Assembly (NCBI RefSeq): GCF_001598555.1
Contig: NZ_BCZE01000026.1
Location: 46,028 to 110,027 of the forward strand
DNA: 64,000 bases
Direction of reading: 5' to 3'
Source of the DNA: Novosphingobium rosa NBRC 15208
GTDB lineage: Bacteria > Pseudomonadota > Alphaproteobacteria > Sphingomonadales > Sphingomonadaceae
Positions 39,974 through 48,234 of this stretch are shown in pieces. The notes under the pieces were generated by a model. It was not told where the DNA came from. It made no database searches and saw nothing but the letters and a program-made list of their open reading frames with translations. How positions within the stretch are numbered: the first letter of the stretch is position 1; every line of letters starts with the position of its first letter. The position numbers were made by a program, and so were the translations under genes.

Positions 39974-41475
39974 TGATCGCATCTGCTGCCCCGATGGCCA
40001 CCATCGAAACCCGCGCCTTCATCGCCGGAACCTTCCGCCATGGCGCGGGCGCGGCGGTGGACAGCATCAACCCCGCAGACGGCAGCGTGGTCGCCACCCT
40101 GCACCATTGCACCGCCGAGGACGCGCAGGAGGCCATCGCCGCCGGCAAGGCCGCTGCCGAAGCCCCCGCATGGCGCGACATGCTGCCGCACAACCGCGCC
40201 CGCATCCTGCACCACATCGCCGACGGCATCGAGGCCCAGATCGCCGAGATCGCCGCCCTGCAGACCGCCGACACCGGCAAGACCCTGGCCGAAACCGGCG
40301 CGCTGGCGCAATCGGCTTCGGGCACTTTCCGCTATGTCGCCGCCGCGCTGGAAACGATGGATGAGGCGCTGACCACGCCGCGCGGGCCTTACCTCACCAT
40401 GTCGATCCATGAGCCGATTGGCGTGGTGGCGGCGATCAACCCGTGGAACTCGCCAATTGCCAGCGACGCGCAGAAGATCGCCCCCGCGCTGGCGGGCGGC
40501 AATGCGGTGGTGCTGAAGCCGGCGGAATGGACGCCGCTGGTGTCCTTGAAGCTGGCGCAGATCTGCGCCGATGCCGGGCTGCCCGCCGGGCTGCTTTCGG
40601 TGCTGCCGGGGCGTGGTTCGGTGATCGGCGATGTGCTGGTCAGGCATCCCGATGTAGGCCGCATCGCCTTCACCGGCGGCACGGTGACGGGCCGCCGCGT
40701 GGCCGCCGCCGCAGCCGTCAAATTCATGCCCGCCAGTCTGGAGCTGGGCGGCAAATCCCCCACCATCGTCTTTGAGGATGCCGATATCGAGCAGGCCGTC
40801 GCGGGCGTGATGTATGGCGTGTTCAGCTCGACCGGCCAGTCCTGCATCGCGGGATCGCGGCTCTTCGTGGCGCGCGCGATCTATGATCGCTTTATGGCCC
40901 GTCTGGTCGAATGCACGCAGGCGCTGCGCGTCGGCCCCGGCACCGATGCGGCCACGCAGGTCGCGCCGATGGTTCATCACAGCCACCGCGACAGCGTGGC
41001 CGCCCATGTCGCGGGCGCGCTGGCCGATGGCGCCACGCTGCTGTGCGGCGGCAGGGCGCCCGAGGGCCCGCTCTATGACAAGGGCGCCTATTACCTGCCG
41101 ACCATTCTGGAAGGCCTGCCCAACAGCGCCACCATCTGTCAGGAAGAGGTCTTCGGACCCGTGCTGGTGGCCCTGCCCTTCGAGGATGAAGCCGATCTGA
41201 TCGCTCAGGCCAATGACAGCGTCTTCGGCCTGGCCTGCGGGCTCTGGACCGCCGATTATCGCCGCGCCTGGCGCTTTGCCCGCGCCATCAAGGCCGGCAC
41301 GGTCTGGATCAACACCTACAAGCAGTTCTCCTCCTCCACGCCCTTTGGCGGGGTGAAGGACAGCGGCATGGGGCGCGAAAAGGGCCGCGACTGGATCCGC
41401 TCCTACATGCACCAGAAGGCGCTCTATTGGGGCATGGATGAAGCGCCGCTCGCCTGGGCTAAAACGCAAGCCTGA
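39973..41475 (+). CDS. NAD(P)-dependent aldehyde dehydrogenase
   Basis: A 500-residue ALDH. NPWNSPIASDAQKIAPALAG holds the cofactor-binding Asn, LKPAEWTPL the Lys, SLELGGKSPTIVFED the general base Glu and STGQSCIAGSRLFV the catalytic Cys; FGGVKDSGMGREKG closes the protein. All are intact. Best guess is oxidation of an aromatic aldehyde released by the TPP enzyme or a semialdehyde from ring cleavage. Its ATG overlaps the AspDH-like stop (TGATG), implying translational coupling. Confidence 0.88.
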   Translation: MIASAAPMATIETRAFIAGTFRHGAGAAVDSINPADGSVVATLHHCTAEDAQEAIAAGKAAAEAPAWRDMLPHNRARILHHIADGIEAQIAEIAALQTADTGKTLAETGALAQSASGTFRYVAAALETMDEALTTPRGPYLTMSIHEPIGVVAAINPWNSPIASDAQKIAPALAGGNAVVLKPAEWTPLVSLKLAQICADAGLPAGLLSVLPGRGSVIGDVLVRHPDVGRIAFTGGTVTGRRVAAAAAVKFMPASLELGGKSPTIVFEDADIEQAVAGVMYGVFSSTGQSCIAGSRLFVARAIYDRFMARLVECTQALRVGPGTDAATQVAPMVHHSHRDSVAAHVAGALADGATLLCGGRAPEGPLYDKGAYYLPTILEGLPNSATICQEEVFGPVLVALPFEDEADLIAQANDSVFGLACGLWTADYRRAWRFARAIKAGTVWINTYKQFSSSTPFGGVKDSGMGREKGRDWIRSYMHQKALYWGMDEAPLAWAKTQA

Positions 41476-41480
41476 CTTTT

Positions 41481-41538
41481 GAACAAAACGGTGTTTTGTT
41501 GGCATGCGAAGCATGTTACGCGAAGCACCGTTTCGTTC
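41481..41538. promoter_or_regulatory. nested inverted repeats with IclR-regulon motif before the first IclR gene
   Basis: GAACAAAACGGTG (41481-41493) pairs with CACCGTTTCGTTC (41526-41538) at 12 of 13 positions. Inside, AACAAAAC-GGT-GTTTTGTT (41482-41500) is a perfect hairpin, and TTGGCATGCGAAGC (41499-41512) is the regulon motif, whose CATGC-GAA-GCATG is itself palindromic. The region could act both as terminator of the aldehyde dehydrogenase transcript and as an autoregulatory operator. Confidence 0.5.
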
Positions 41539-41554
41539 AACCGCGCGAGTGTCA

Positions 41555-42397
41555 ATGTCCTCCAAGCCCGCCACCCAGACTGCCAACGCCCTCGCCGCCA
41601 CCAGCGAGGAAGAGGTCGATGAACGCTATGTCGTCCCCGGCCTGGTGCGCGGGCTGCAGATGCTGCTGACCTTCAAGCAGGACCGGCAGGAGCAGACCGT
41701 GGCCGATATGGCCAAGAATGTCGGCGTGACGCGCTCCACCGCCTTCCGCATCGTCTACACGCTGGAGCTGGCCGGTTTCCTGCGCCGCCTGCCCGGCACG
41801 CATCGCTATGAGCTGGGCAGCCGTGTGCTCGAGCTGGGCTACAGCTTTCTGGCGGGCAAGGATCTGATCGAGGTCGCCAGCCCGATCCTGCGCCAGCTGC
41901 GCGACGAAACCCAGACCTCCACGCATCTGGCGGTGCGCGAGGGGCATGAGGTGGTCTATGTCGCCCGCTTCCAGGGCAACACCAGCCTCATCAGCGCCAT
42001 GACGGTGGGCTCGCGCCTGCCCGCGCATGCCACCGCGCCGGGGCGCGTGTTGCTGGCCGGGCTGCCGCTGTCCGAAGTGGTGGGCCTCTACGAGCATTTC
42101 GCCTTCGAGCGCTTCACCGCCGATACGCCCGAGAGCATGGGCGCCCTGGTCAGCCTCGTCGAGCGCGACCGCGCGCAGACCAGCGTCATCAGCTGGGGCT
42201 TCTACGATCCCGACGTGGCCAGCGTGGCCGCGCCGGTCTACAATGCGGCGGGCAAGCTGGAAGCGGCGATCTCCGTCAGCTGCCCGATCACCACCTATGA
42301 CAAGGACACCTTCAGCACACAGGTGCGCGGTCAGGTGGAAGCCGCTGCGGCGCGGATTTCGGCGGGATTGGGGTATCATGCCGGGGCGGCGGGTTAA
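41555..42397 (+). CDS. IclR-family transcriptional regulator 1
   Basis: A 280-residue IclR protein: N-terminal winged helix (VADMAKNVGVTRSTAFRIVY, wing LPGTHRYELGSRVLELGYSF) and C-terminal effector domain with THLAVREGHEVVYVARFQ and LPAHATAPGRVLLAGLP. IclR proteins of this type regulate aromatic degradation (PcaR/PobR/MhpR group). It follows the ALDH gene after about 80 bases containing nested inverted repeats. ATG 41555 is the likely start; earlier in-frame codons overlap the operator. Confidence 0.87.
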   Translation: MSSKPATQTANALAATSEEEVDERYVVPGLVRGLQMLLTFKQDRQEQTVADMAKNVGVTRSTAFRIVYTLELAGFLRRLPGTHRYELGSRVLELGYSFLAGKDLIEVASPILRQLRDETQTSTHLAVREGHEVVYVARFQGNTSLISAMTVGSRLPAHATAPGRVLLAGLPLSEVVGLYEHFAFERFTADTPESMGALVSLVERDRAQTSVISWGFYDPDVASVAAPVYNAAGKLEAAISVSCPITTYDKDTFSTQVRGQVEAAAARISAGLGYHAGAAG

Positions 42398-42427
42398 GGG
42401 TTTTCAGAGGGTAAGAAGGAAAGAGAA

Positions 42428-42640
42428 GATGCTAGGGCCATCGCCCTCGCGCTCCCATTCCGTCTTCCGGCGATAGGGTGTTGGCGCCCGATCCTTGGTG
42501 CCCAGCCTCTCCACCTGCGCTACCTTACCGCGAAATTCCGATAGGCCTGTTGCCTGCGGCGCGGCAAACTTGGCGCCTTGGCTGAACCCGATACGCAAGG
42601 CGGACAGTAAAGGGAGCGCGAGGGCGATGGCCCTCGCATC
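42428..42640. repeat. 213-bp element bounded by 29-bp inverted repeats
   Basis: The 29 bases at 42428-42456 and the reverse complement of 42612-42640 agree at 28 positions. About 155 bases lie between. The element fills the gap between the convergent IclR and SIR2-like genes. It could be a MITE-like non-autonomous element or a pair of palindromic terminator units; no target-site duplication was evident. Confidence 0.6.
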
Positions 42641-42654
42641 TACTTTTCCAACCT

Positions 42655-43470
42655 TCAAACCTCCTCAACCGCCCGATAAAGCTTATCGAGAAAGTTGAGC
42701 ATTGAGGTCGCCGGGTGATCGGCCTTTTCGTGCATCACGGTGATGCCCCAGTTTTCCAGCACGGCGTCCTGCACGGGGTCGGCCTTCGCCGTAAACACAA
42801 AGGAGGCGGGCCGATCACGCTCGCGCCCCGATTCCCGCCATGTGGTCCACAGGCGATAGAGCATCAGGCGGATGTTGAGGTCCGACATGGAATAGCCCAC
42901 GAAAAGCAGCGTGCGCCCCAGCGCATCGGCCTTGAACTTCGTATCCAGCGGGCCTTCGAAGGAGAGCCTTTTGAAATAGTCGGTTTCGGCCAGCACCAGC
43001 GTTTCGTCATCGTCGAAATCGCCGTGGAATTTGACGATCTGCGGCAGGCCGTCCTCGCAGCCCACGATATCGCAGGTGTTGGCGATTTTGACGTAGGGCT
43101 TGTCGTGGAACTGATAGGCCAGTTCCAGATTGTTGTCGTAATTGGTGGTGTAGAGCAGCGGGAAATCCAGCTTCACGATCAGTTCGTGGATGCGCGATTC
43201 CTTGACGCGCTCCGCCGAAACGCTCCAGGTGCGGTCCATCCAGCTACGCAGGGGGCCGATGCTGCCATGCTTGAGGCGGTAATATTCGGCCAGCGTCTGA
43301 TAGCCCCAGTGGCGCACCGTATCGTCCTCATCAAGCCCGAGGTCGCGACGCATATGGGAAATCAGCTCGGCCCAGGAGGGCAGGCCGACGCTCATTGAAA
43401 CTCCCGCTCCAGCAAAGAGGATGGCGCGACGCTGCCGGACGGCCACGGCGAGGCGTTCGAGCGGTGTCAC
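42655..43470 (-). CDS. SIR2-like domain protein
   Basis: About 271 residues with a SIR2-type NAD-binding core: RRAILFAGAGVSMSVGLPSW, FPLLYTTNYDNNLELAYQ, KFHGDFDDDETLVL with the catalytic His and LLFVGYSMSDLNIR. SIR2-like domains in stand-alone bacterial proteins are often NADases of antiphage systems; others are uncharacterised. No toxin partner, TIR or Argonaute gene is adjacent, and the protein has no evident second domain. The start is uncertain: GTG 43470 gives the usual VTPLERLAVAVRQ opening, ATG 43572 would add 34 unrelated residues. It is a foreign-looking insertion in a catabolic island. Confidence 0.75.
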   Translation of the reverse strand: MTPLERLAVAVRQRRAILFAGAGVSMSVGLPSWAELISHMRRDLGLDEDDTVRHWGYQTLAEYYRLKHGSIGPLRSWMDRTWSVSAERVKESRIHELIVKLDFPLLYTTNYDNNLELAYQFHDKPYVKIANTCDIVGCEDGLPQIVKFHGDFDDDETLVLAETDYFKRLSFEGPLDTKFKADALGRTLLFVGYSMSDLNIRLMLYRLWTTWRESGRERDRPASFVFTAKADPVQDAVLENWGITVMHEKADHPATSMLNFLDKLYRAVEEV

Positions 43471-43596
43471 GCGCCGCCACCCGCCAGAACGAATCGGCGC
43501 GCCCACTGCGGGATGGCGAAAGACATGGGGAAAGGCATTCGGACACTCCCGCTTGGTCGGCTGCTGCGCCATCTGGTGCCATATACAAGACAATGA

Positions 43597-43610
43597 TTGA
43601 CATATGAATG
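43597..43610 (+). promoter_or_regulatory. proposed IclR-regulon motif, copy 3
   Basis: TTGACATATGAATG lies 115 bases upstream of the first gene of the Rieske operon. A second related site, TTGATATGCAAAAC, is at 43702-43715, only 10 bases from the start codon. Confidence 0.45.
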
Positions 43611-43724
43611 ACAAAATCGGGCTTTGTGCCATTTTACGCCGTTCGCCCCACTTGACGAAGGCCCAAGAACGCGATTGTATGTCTTCAATACCAGACAGTG
43701 TTTGATATGCAAAACAGGTGACCC

Positions 43725-44039
43725 ATGTATCAGCATAATCCGTGGCTGGCGCCAGACCGCCACCGCGACAACAAGGGTGACACGCGCACCATCGAGTCCG
43801 CCACCGGCTCCCCCAACATCGTCTTCCAGACACGCGGCGCTCCGCTTTCTCCCTTTGAGGACGGTCTGGCCGATGCGCTGATGGCCGTGTTCGACGACGG
43901 CGCGGTGGAGCTGGACGAGGTGGTCGCCGGCCTCAACGCACGTGGCATCACCGACGCCGAGGGCCAGTCCTGGACCCCCGAAAGCCTGGCCGCCTGCCTC
44001 AAAACGCTGGGCGACGCCCTCTTCGCCAAGGAGGCCTGA
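43725..44039 (+). CDS. small recombinase-like HTH-domain protein of Rieske operons
   Basis: A 104-residue protein: MYQHNPWLAPDRHRDNKGD at the start and DEVVAGLNARGITDAEGQSW in the C-terminal half. The latter resembles the recombinase N-terminal helix-turn-helix segment (ARxLNxxGIxTxxGxxW). Short proteins of this kind occur directly upstream of Rieske oxygenase genes, but no function is known to me; a small accessory or assembly factor is possible. The next gene begins 1 base after its stop, so the two are tightly coupled. Confidence 0.6.
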   Translation: MYQHNPWLAPDRHRDNKGDTRTIESATGSPNIVFQTRGAPLSPFEDGLADALMAVFDDGAVELDEVVAGLNARGITDAEGQSWTPESLAACLKTLGDALFAKEA

Positions 44040-44040
44040 A

Positions 44041-45060
44041 GTGGACGAGACTGCACTCAAGGATCAGGCCCGCACCCGCCTCAATACAGGCCTGCGCGAT
44101 CTGTGGTATCCGGTGGTCGCCAGCTGGGAGGTGGCCGAAGCCCCCACTGGCGTAACGCGTCTGGGTGAGAAGATCGTGCTATGGCGCGACGGCCAAGGCA
44201 AGGTGAATGCCGTGGAAGACCGCTGCCCGCATCGCGGCGCGCGCCTCTCCATGGGCTGGAATCTGGGCGATCGTGTCGCCTGCTGGTATCACGGCGTGGA
44301 AGTGGACGCAGCTGGCCGCATGGCCGCCGTCCCCGCCATCGGCCGCTGCGAGGCTGAAAAGCGCGCCCGCAACCGCACCTATCATGTGATCGAGCGCGCT
44401 GGCGCCATCTGGCTGTGGTTCGGCAATGACGGCTCCGAGCCCGCCGAACTGACCCTGCCCGAGGAAGTGAACGGCGGCGAATGGGAAGCCATTCTTTGCA
44501 CCGCGCATTGGTCCTGCAACTATCGCTATGCCGCCGAAAATGTGATGGACCCGATGCACGGCGCCTATCTCCATTCGGTCTCGCACTCCATGGCCGAAGG
44601 CGACAAGACCGCCACGATGCGCGCCCGCGCCACCGATCATGGCTTCGTCTTCGAAAAGACCAACCAGAGCGGCATCAACTTCGACTGGACCGAATTCGGC
44701 GCAACCGGCGCCTATTGGCAGCGCCTCTCGATCCCCTATCGCCGGGCGGCGGGGCCGGGCGGCTCCTTCGGCATCGTCGGGCTGGTGACGCCGGTGGATA
44801 GCACCAACTGCCGCGTGTTCTTCTGGCGCTGCCGCAAGGTGCAGGGCTGGCAGCGCGACGCCTGGAAATTCCTCTACCGCGCGCGCCTCGAAACGCTGCA
44901 TTGGGACGTGCTGGAGCAGGACCGCCTGATCCTCGAAGGCATGGACGACGATGCCCGCGAGCATGAAGCGCTCTATGCCCATGACGCCGGCCTGGTGAAG
45001 CTGCGCCGCCTGATGGAGGCCGAGGCCTTGAAGCAGGTCACGCCCAAGGTCGAGGCATAA
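44041..45060 (+). CDS. Rieske aromatic-ring oxygenase, single-subunit type (vanillate O-demethylase/phthalate-dioxygenase-like)
   Basis: A 339-residue oxygenase starting at GTG. The Rieske centre is CPHRGARLSMGW ... CWYHGVEV (Cys-X-His, 17 residues, Cys-X2-His) near 60-84; the mononuclear iron site is ENVMDPMHGAYLH (Asp-X2-His-X4-His) near 173. Length and layout fit the homo-oligomeric alpha-only oxygenases that demethylate or hydroxylate substituted aromatics. Electron partners are not in this operon: a 2Fe-2S ferredoxin (59138) and two FAD ferredoxin reductases (53521, 57915) are 10-15 kb away. Substrate is unknown. Confidence 0.87.
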   Translation: MDETALKDQARTRLNTGLRDLWYPVVASWEVAEAPTGVTRLGEKIVLWRDGQGKVNAVEDRCPHRGARLSMGWNLGDRVACWYHGVEVDAAGRMAAVPAIGRCEAEKRARNRTYHVIERAGAIWLWFGNDGSEPAELTLPEEVNGGEWEAILCTAHWSCNYRYAAENVMDPMHGAYLHSVSHSMAEGDKTATMRARATDHGFVFEKTNQSGINFDWTEFGATGAYWQRLSIPYRRAAGPGGSFGIVGLVTPVDSTNCRVFFWRCRKVQGWQRDAWKFLYRARLETLHWDVLEQDRLILEGMDDDAREHEALYAHDAGLVKLRRLMEAEALKQVTPKVEA

Positions 45061-45064
45061 CCCG

Positions 45065-45862
45065 ATGAGCGCCCCTGCCCTCCACCGCGCCGTGGCGATC
45101 CTGCGCCTGTTCCGGCGCGACCGGGCCCAGATGTCCGCGCCCGAGGTGGTGGCGGCATCGGGCCTGCCGCGCAGCACGGTGCACAGCCTGCTGGGCGATC
45201 TGGTCGCGCTCGGCCTGCTGCGGCGCGACGGCGCGGGGCGCTTCGAACTCGACGCGGGCGTGCTGACGCTGGGCTATGAGTATCTCGCCTCCTCGGGCCT
45301 CACCAATCTGGCCGCGCCCGTGCTGGAGGCTCTGCGTAACGAGACCAACTGGTCCACCCACCTTGGCGTGCGGCAGGGGCGCAGCATCGTCTATCTCAGC
45401 CGCTTTGCCAGCCGGGCAGCGGTGACGCGCAATGTCGCGGTGGGTACCAGCCTGCCCGCGCACAGCACGGTGATGGGCCGGGTGCTGCTCAGCGATCTCG
45501 AGCCGCTGGCGCTGCGCGATCTCTATGCCGATCACGCCTTCGGCCCCAATGGCATCGCCAGCCTCGCCGATCTGGAGCAGATGCTGCGCGAGGACCATGC
45601 GCGCGGCCATGTCGCCAGCACCGGCTTTCACGAGGCGGGCGTGGCGGTGGTGGCCGCGCCCGTGCGCGACGCCTCGCTGCAGATCGTCGCGGCGATCAAT
45701 GCCACGGCTACAGGTCCGGCCAGCACCGATCTTTCCGCCATCACACAGGCGGTTGCCCGCGCCGCTCACGCCATTTCGCGCCTGATGGGCGCGCCCGAAA
45801 CGCTGCCCCTACCCGCCGAGCCACTGGTTCAGGCCGGGGCACACCATGAAAAGGATGCATGA
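45065..45862 (+). CDS. IclR-family transcriptional regulator 2
   Basis: A 265-residue IclR protein located inside the Rieske operon: ALHRAVAILRLFRRDRAQMS, recognition helix VVAASGLPRSTVHSLLGDLV, and effector domain THLGVRQGRSIVYLSRFASR and LPAHSTVMGRVLLSDLEP. Its stop overlaps the next start (ATGA). With IclR 1 at 41.6 kb it is a candidate reader of the TTGACATGCGAA-like motif. Confidence 0.86.
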   Translation: MSAPALHRAVAILRLFRRDRAQMSAPEVVAASGLPRSTVHSLLGDLVALGLLRRDGAGRFELDAGVLTLGYEYLASSGLTNLAAPVLEALRNETNWSTHLGVRQGRSIVYLSRFASRAAVTRNVAVGTSLPAHSTVMGRVLLSDLEPLALRDLYADHAFGPNGIASLADLEQMLREDHARGHVASTGFHEAGVAVVAAPVRDASLQIVAAINATATGPASTDLSAITQAVARAAHAISRLMGAPETLPLPAEPLVQAGAHHEKDA

Positions 45863-46776
45863 TGATCACCGGTGTTGACGCCGTCACCTTCGGCGTGACC
45901 GACCTGGCCGAGGCCCGCGCCTATCTGGCCGACTGGGGCCTGGCCGAAACCCCCGGCCCCAAGGACAAGCTGCTCTTTTCCACCCGCGACGGCAGCGAGG
46001 TGGTGGTGCGCCACAATGACGACCCCGCCCTGCCCTCCGCCATGCAGGCGGGCCCCACGCTGCGCATGGTGGTCTGGGGCGTGGACGACGAAACGACCAT
46101 CCCCGCCATCGCCGCCCGCCTTGGCGAAGAGGCCCGCTGGGAAGACGGCCTGCTGCTCGCCACCGACCCCAACGGGTTGACCCATGGCTTCCGCCCCACC
46201 CGCCGCGTGGCCGTGGAGGCCGATGCGCAGGATGTGAACGGGCCGGGCGTTCATCGCCGGGTGGACCAGCGCTCGCCGGTCTATGAGCGCGCGGTGCCGA
46301 TCTCGATCGGCCATGTTGTGCTGTTCGTCGACAATCTGGAGAAGACGCTGGATTTCTTCCTCAAGACCCTCGGTTTCGTGGTGTCTGACAGCTATCCGGG
46401 CCATGCCGCGTTTCTGCGCGCTTCCACGCCCGGCCCGCATCACAGCGCCTTTGTGCTGCAGCGCCCCGGCAAGCCCGGCCTCAACCATGTCGCCTTCACC
46501 GTCAGCAACATCCATGAGGTGTTCGGCGGCGGCCTGGCCATGAGCGCCAAGGGCTGGGAGAGCGATCTGGGCCCGGGCCGCCACCCGATTTCCTCGGCCT
46601 ATTTCTGGTATTTCAAGAGCCCCTTCGGCGGCTCGCTGGAATATTACGCCGACGATGACTGGTGCACCGAAAACTGGGTGGCCGGCGAATTCGAGCGCAC
46701 CCCCAACAACTTCACCGAATGGGCCATCGCGGGTGGCATCGACGGGAAGACCCGTCGCCAGTCGCGCGCCGCCTGA
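45862..46776 (+). CDS. two-domain VOC/extradiol-dioxygenase-like protein
   Basis: A 304-residue protein with two vicinal-oxygen-chelate halves. The C-terminal half keeps the metal residues: His in ISIGHVVLFVDNLEKTLDF, His in GLNHVAFTVSN and Glu in GSLEYYADDDW. The N-terminal half (VTFGVTDLAEARAYLADWG) lacks them, as in type I extradiol dioxygenases. It most likely cleaves a catechol-like intermediate produced with the Rieske oxygenase. The alpha/beta hydrolase two genes later would then cut the ring-fission product. ATG 45859 is an alternative start. Confidence 0.77.
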   Translation: MITGVDAVTFGVTDLAEARAYLADWGLAETPGPKDKLLFSTRDGSEVVVRHNDDPALPSAMQAGPTLRMVVWGVDDETTIPAIAARLGEEARWEDGLLLATDPNGLTHGFRPTRRVAVEADAQDVNGPGVHRRVDQRSPVYERAVPISIGHVVLFVDNLEKTLDFFLKTLGFVVSDSYPGHAAFLRASTPGPHHSAFVLQRPGKPGLNHVAFTVSNIHEVFGGGLAMSAKGWESDLGPGRHPISSAYFWYFKSPFGGSLEYYADDDWCTENWVAGEFERTPNNFTEWAIAGGIDGKTRRQSRAA

Positions 46777-46804
46777 TCCCTTTTTCGACACGGAGAACGA
46801 ACCC

Positions 46805-47365
46805 ATGTCCGAGACCCTTTCCGACACCAACATCGACGCCCTGCCCAATGTCATCCCCGAGGGCGAGACGCTGGAAAGCTGGATCACCAAGCGCACCGCG
46901 CGTTACGAGACCCGCAACCTCGACTGGAACGCGTTGAAATTCCAGGCCGATTTCGATCCAAAATACAAGCGCGCGCAAATGCGCTATGCCGGCACCGGCG
47001 CCACGGGCGTAGCCGCTGACGGCAACACGGTGGCCGCCGAGCATTTCACCTTCTCCACCATGGTGCTGCCCGCCGGCTGCGAAGGCCCGCTCCACCTGCA
47101 TGACGATGTGGAAGAGATCTTCTTCATCCTCAAAGGCAACAAGGTGAAGCTGATGTTCGAGATCAACGGCGAATACACCGAGACCTATGTGCGTGAGCGC
47201 GATCTGGTTTCCGTGCCCGCCGGCATCTATCGCGGTCTGGTCAATGAGGGCATCGAGGAAGCGCTGATGATCGTCTGCCTTGGCACCAATGTGCCCGAAA
47301 CGCCGACCTATCCGCCCTCGCATCCGCTGTCCAAGGTGAAGCGCCCCAAGCCCGGTCAGGCTTGA
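46805..47365 (+). CDS. single-domain cupin protein
   Basis: A 186-residue cupin: GPLHLHDDVEEIFFILKGNK carries the His/His/Glu metal residues of motif 1, and DLVSVPAGIYRGLVNEG is motif 2. The remainder is a 90-residue N-terminal extension. Small cupins in catabolic operons may be dioxygenases, isomerases or binding proteins; which applies here cannot be told. It lies 28 bases after the VOC gene and 10 before the hydrolase. A CGGAGAACGAACCC sequence precedes ATG 46805. Confidence 0.75.
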   Translation: MSETLSDTNIDALPNVIPEGETLESWITKRTARYETRNLDWNALKFQADFDPKYKRAQMRYAGTGATGVAADGNTVAAEHFTFSTMVLPAGCEGPLHLHDDVEEIFFILKGNKVKLMFEINGEYTETYVRERDLVSVPAGIYRGLVNEGIEEALMIVCLGTNVPETPTYPPSHPLSKVKRPKPGQA

Positions 47366-47375
47366 GCGAGGAGAC

Positions 47376-48230
47376 ATGAACCAGGATCTGCCGCCGCTGA
47401 TCTGGGCCCCTGTCGCCGGTCGCCGCCAAAGCTGGCGTGAGGCTGGCGAGGATGGCGCGGCGCTGCCGCTGGTGCTGCTCCATGGCATCGGCTCGAACAG
47501 CCGGGCCTGGGGTGGGCAGTTCGCCGGTTTCGCCGGTGAGCGCCGCGTGCTGGCCTGGAACGCGCCGGGCTATGCGGGCAGCGCGCCCCTGCCCATGGCC
47601 GCCCCGGTGGCGGCGGATTATGGCGCGGCGGCGCTGGAATGGCTCGACCATCTGGGGATCGGGCGCTGCGTGATCGTCGGCCAGTCGCTGGGCGCGATCA
47701 TGGGCACGGCGCTGGCGCGTCTGGCGCCGGATCGCGTCGCGGCGCTGGCGCTGGCCAGCCCGGCAGCGGGCTATGGCGTGGCGCCGGGCGCGCCGCTGCC
47801 CGAAAAGGTGGAGTCCCGCATCCGCGATCTGCGCGATCTGGGCCCGGCCGGTCTGGCCGAGGCCCGCGCCCATCGCCTCTGCACCGGCACCGCCAGCGAG
47901 GAGGCGCGCGCCACCGTCCACGCCGCCATGGCCGAGGTGGTGCCGCAAGGCTATGAGCAGGCCGTTCGCCTGCTGGGCGGTGCTGATCTGGCGCGCGATG
48001 TTCAGGGCCTGCCCGTGCCGGTGCTGGTGCTGTGGGGGTCGGCGGATGTCGTCACCCCGCCCGAAAGCTGCGCGCGCATCGCTTCGGCTGCGGCGCGCTG
48101 CAATCCGCGCGCCAGCCGTATGGAGGTGCCCAATGGCGGCCATGCCTTCGCCACCACCCTGCCCCACGCCTTCAACGCCGCGATCCGCCCGCTGATCGAC
48201 GCGGCGGATGCCGCTGACCTTAAGGAATAA
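47376..48230 (+). CDS. alpha/beta hydrolase, meta-cleavage-product-hydrolase-like
   Basis: A 284-residue alpha/beta hydrolase with a complete triad: Ser in IVGQSLGAIMGTAL, Asp in LVLWGSADVVTPPES and His in VPNGGHAFATTLP; the oxyanion motif is LLHGIGSNSRAW. The position after an extradiol-type dioxygenase suggests C-C hydrolysis of a ring-fission product, as with BphD/HsaD-type enzymes, though enol-lactone hydrolysis is also possible. It lies in the Rieske operon 10 bases after the cupin gene; GAGGAGACATG gives a strong start at 47376. Confidence 0.8.
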   Translation: MNQDLPPLIWAPVAGRRQSWREAGEDGAALPLVLLHGIGSNSRAWGGQFAGFAGERRVLAWNAPGYAGSAPLPMAAPVAADYGAAALEWLDHLGIGRCVIVGQSLGAIMGTALARLAPDRVAALALASPAAGYGVAPGAPLPEKVESRIRDLRDLGPAGLAEARAHRLCTGTASEEARATVHAAMAEVVPQGYEQAVRLLGGADLARDVQGLPVPVLVLWGSADVVTPPESCARIASAAARCNPRASRMEVPNGGHAFATTLPHAFNAAIRPLIDAADAADLKE

Positions 48231-48234
48231 TCCC

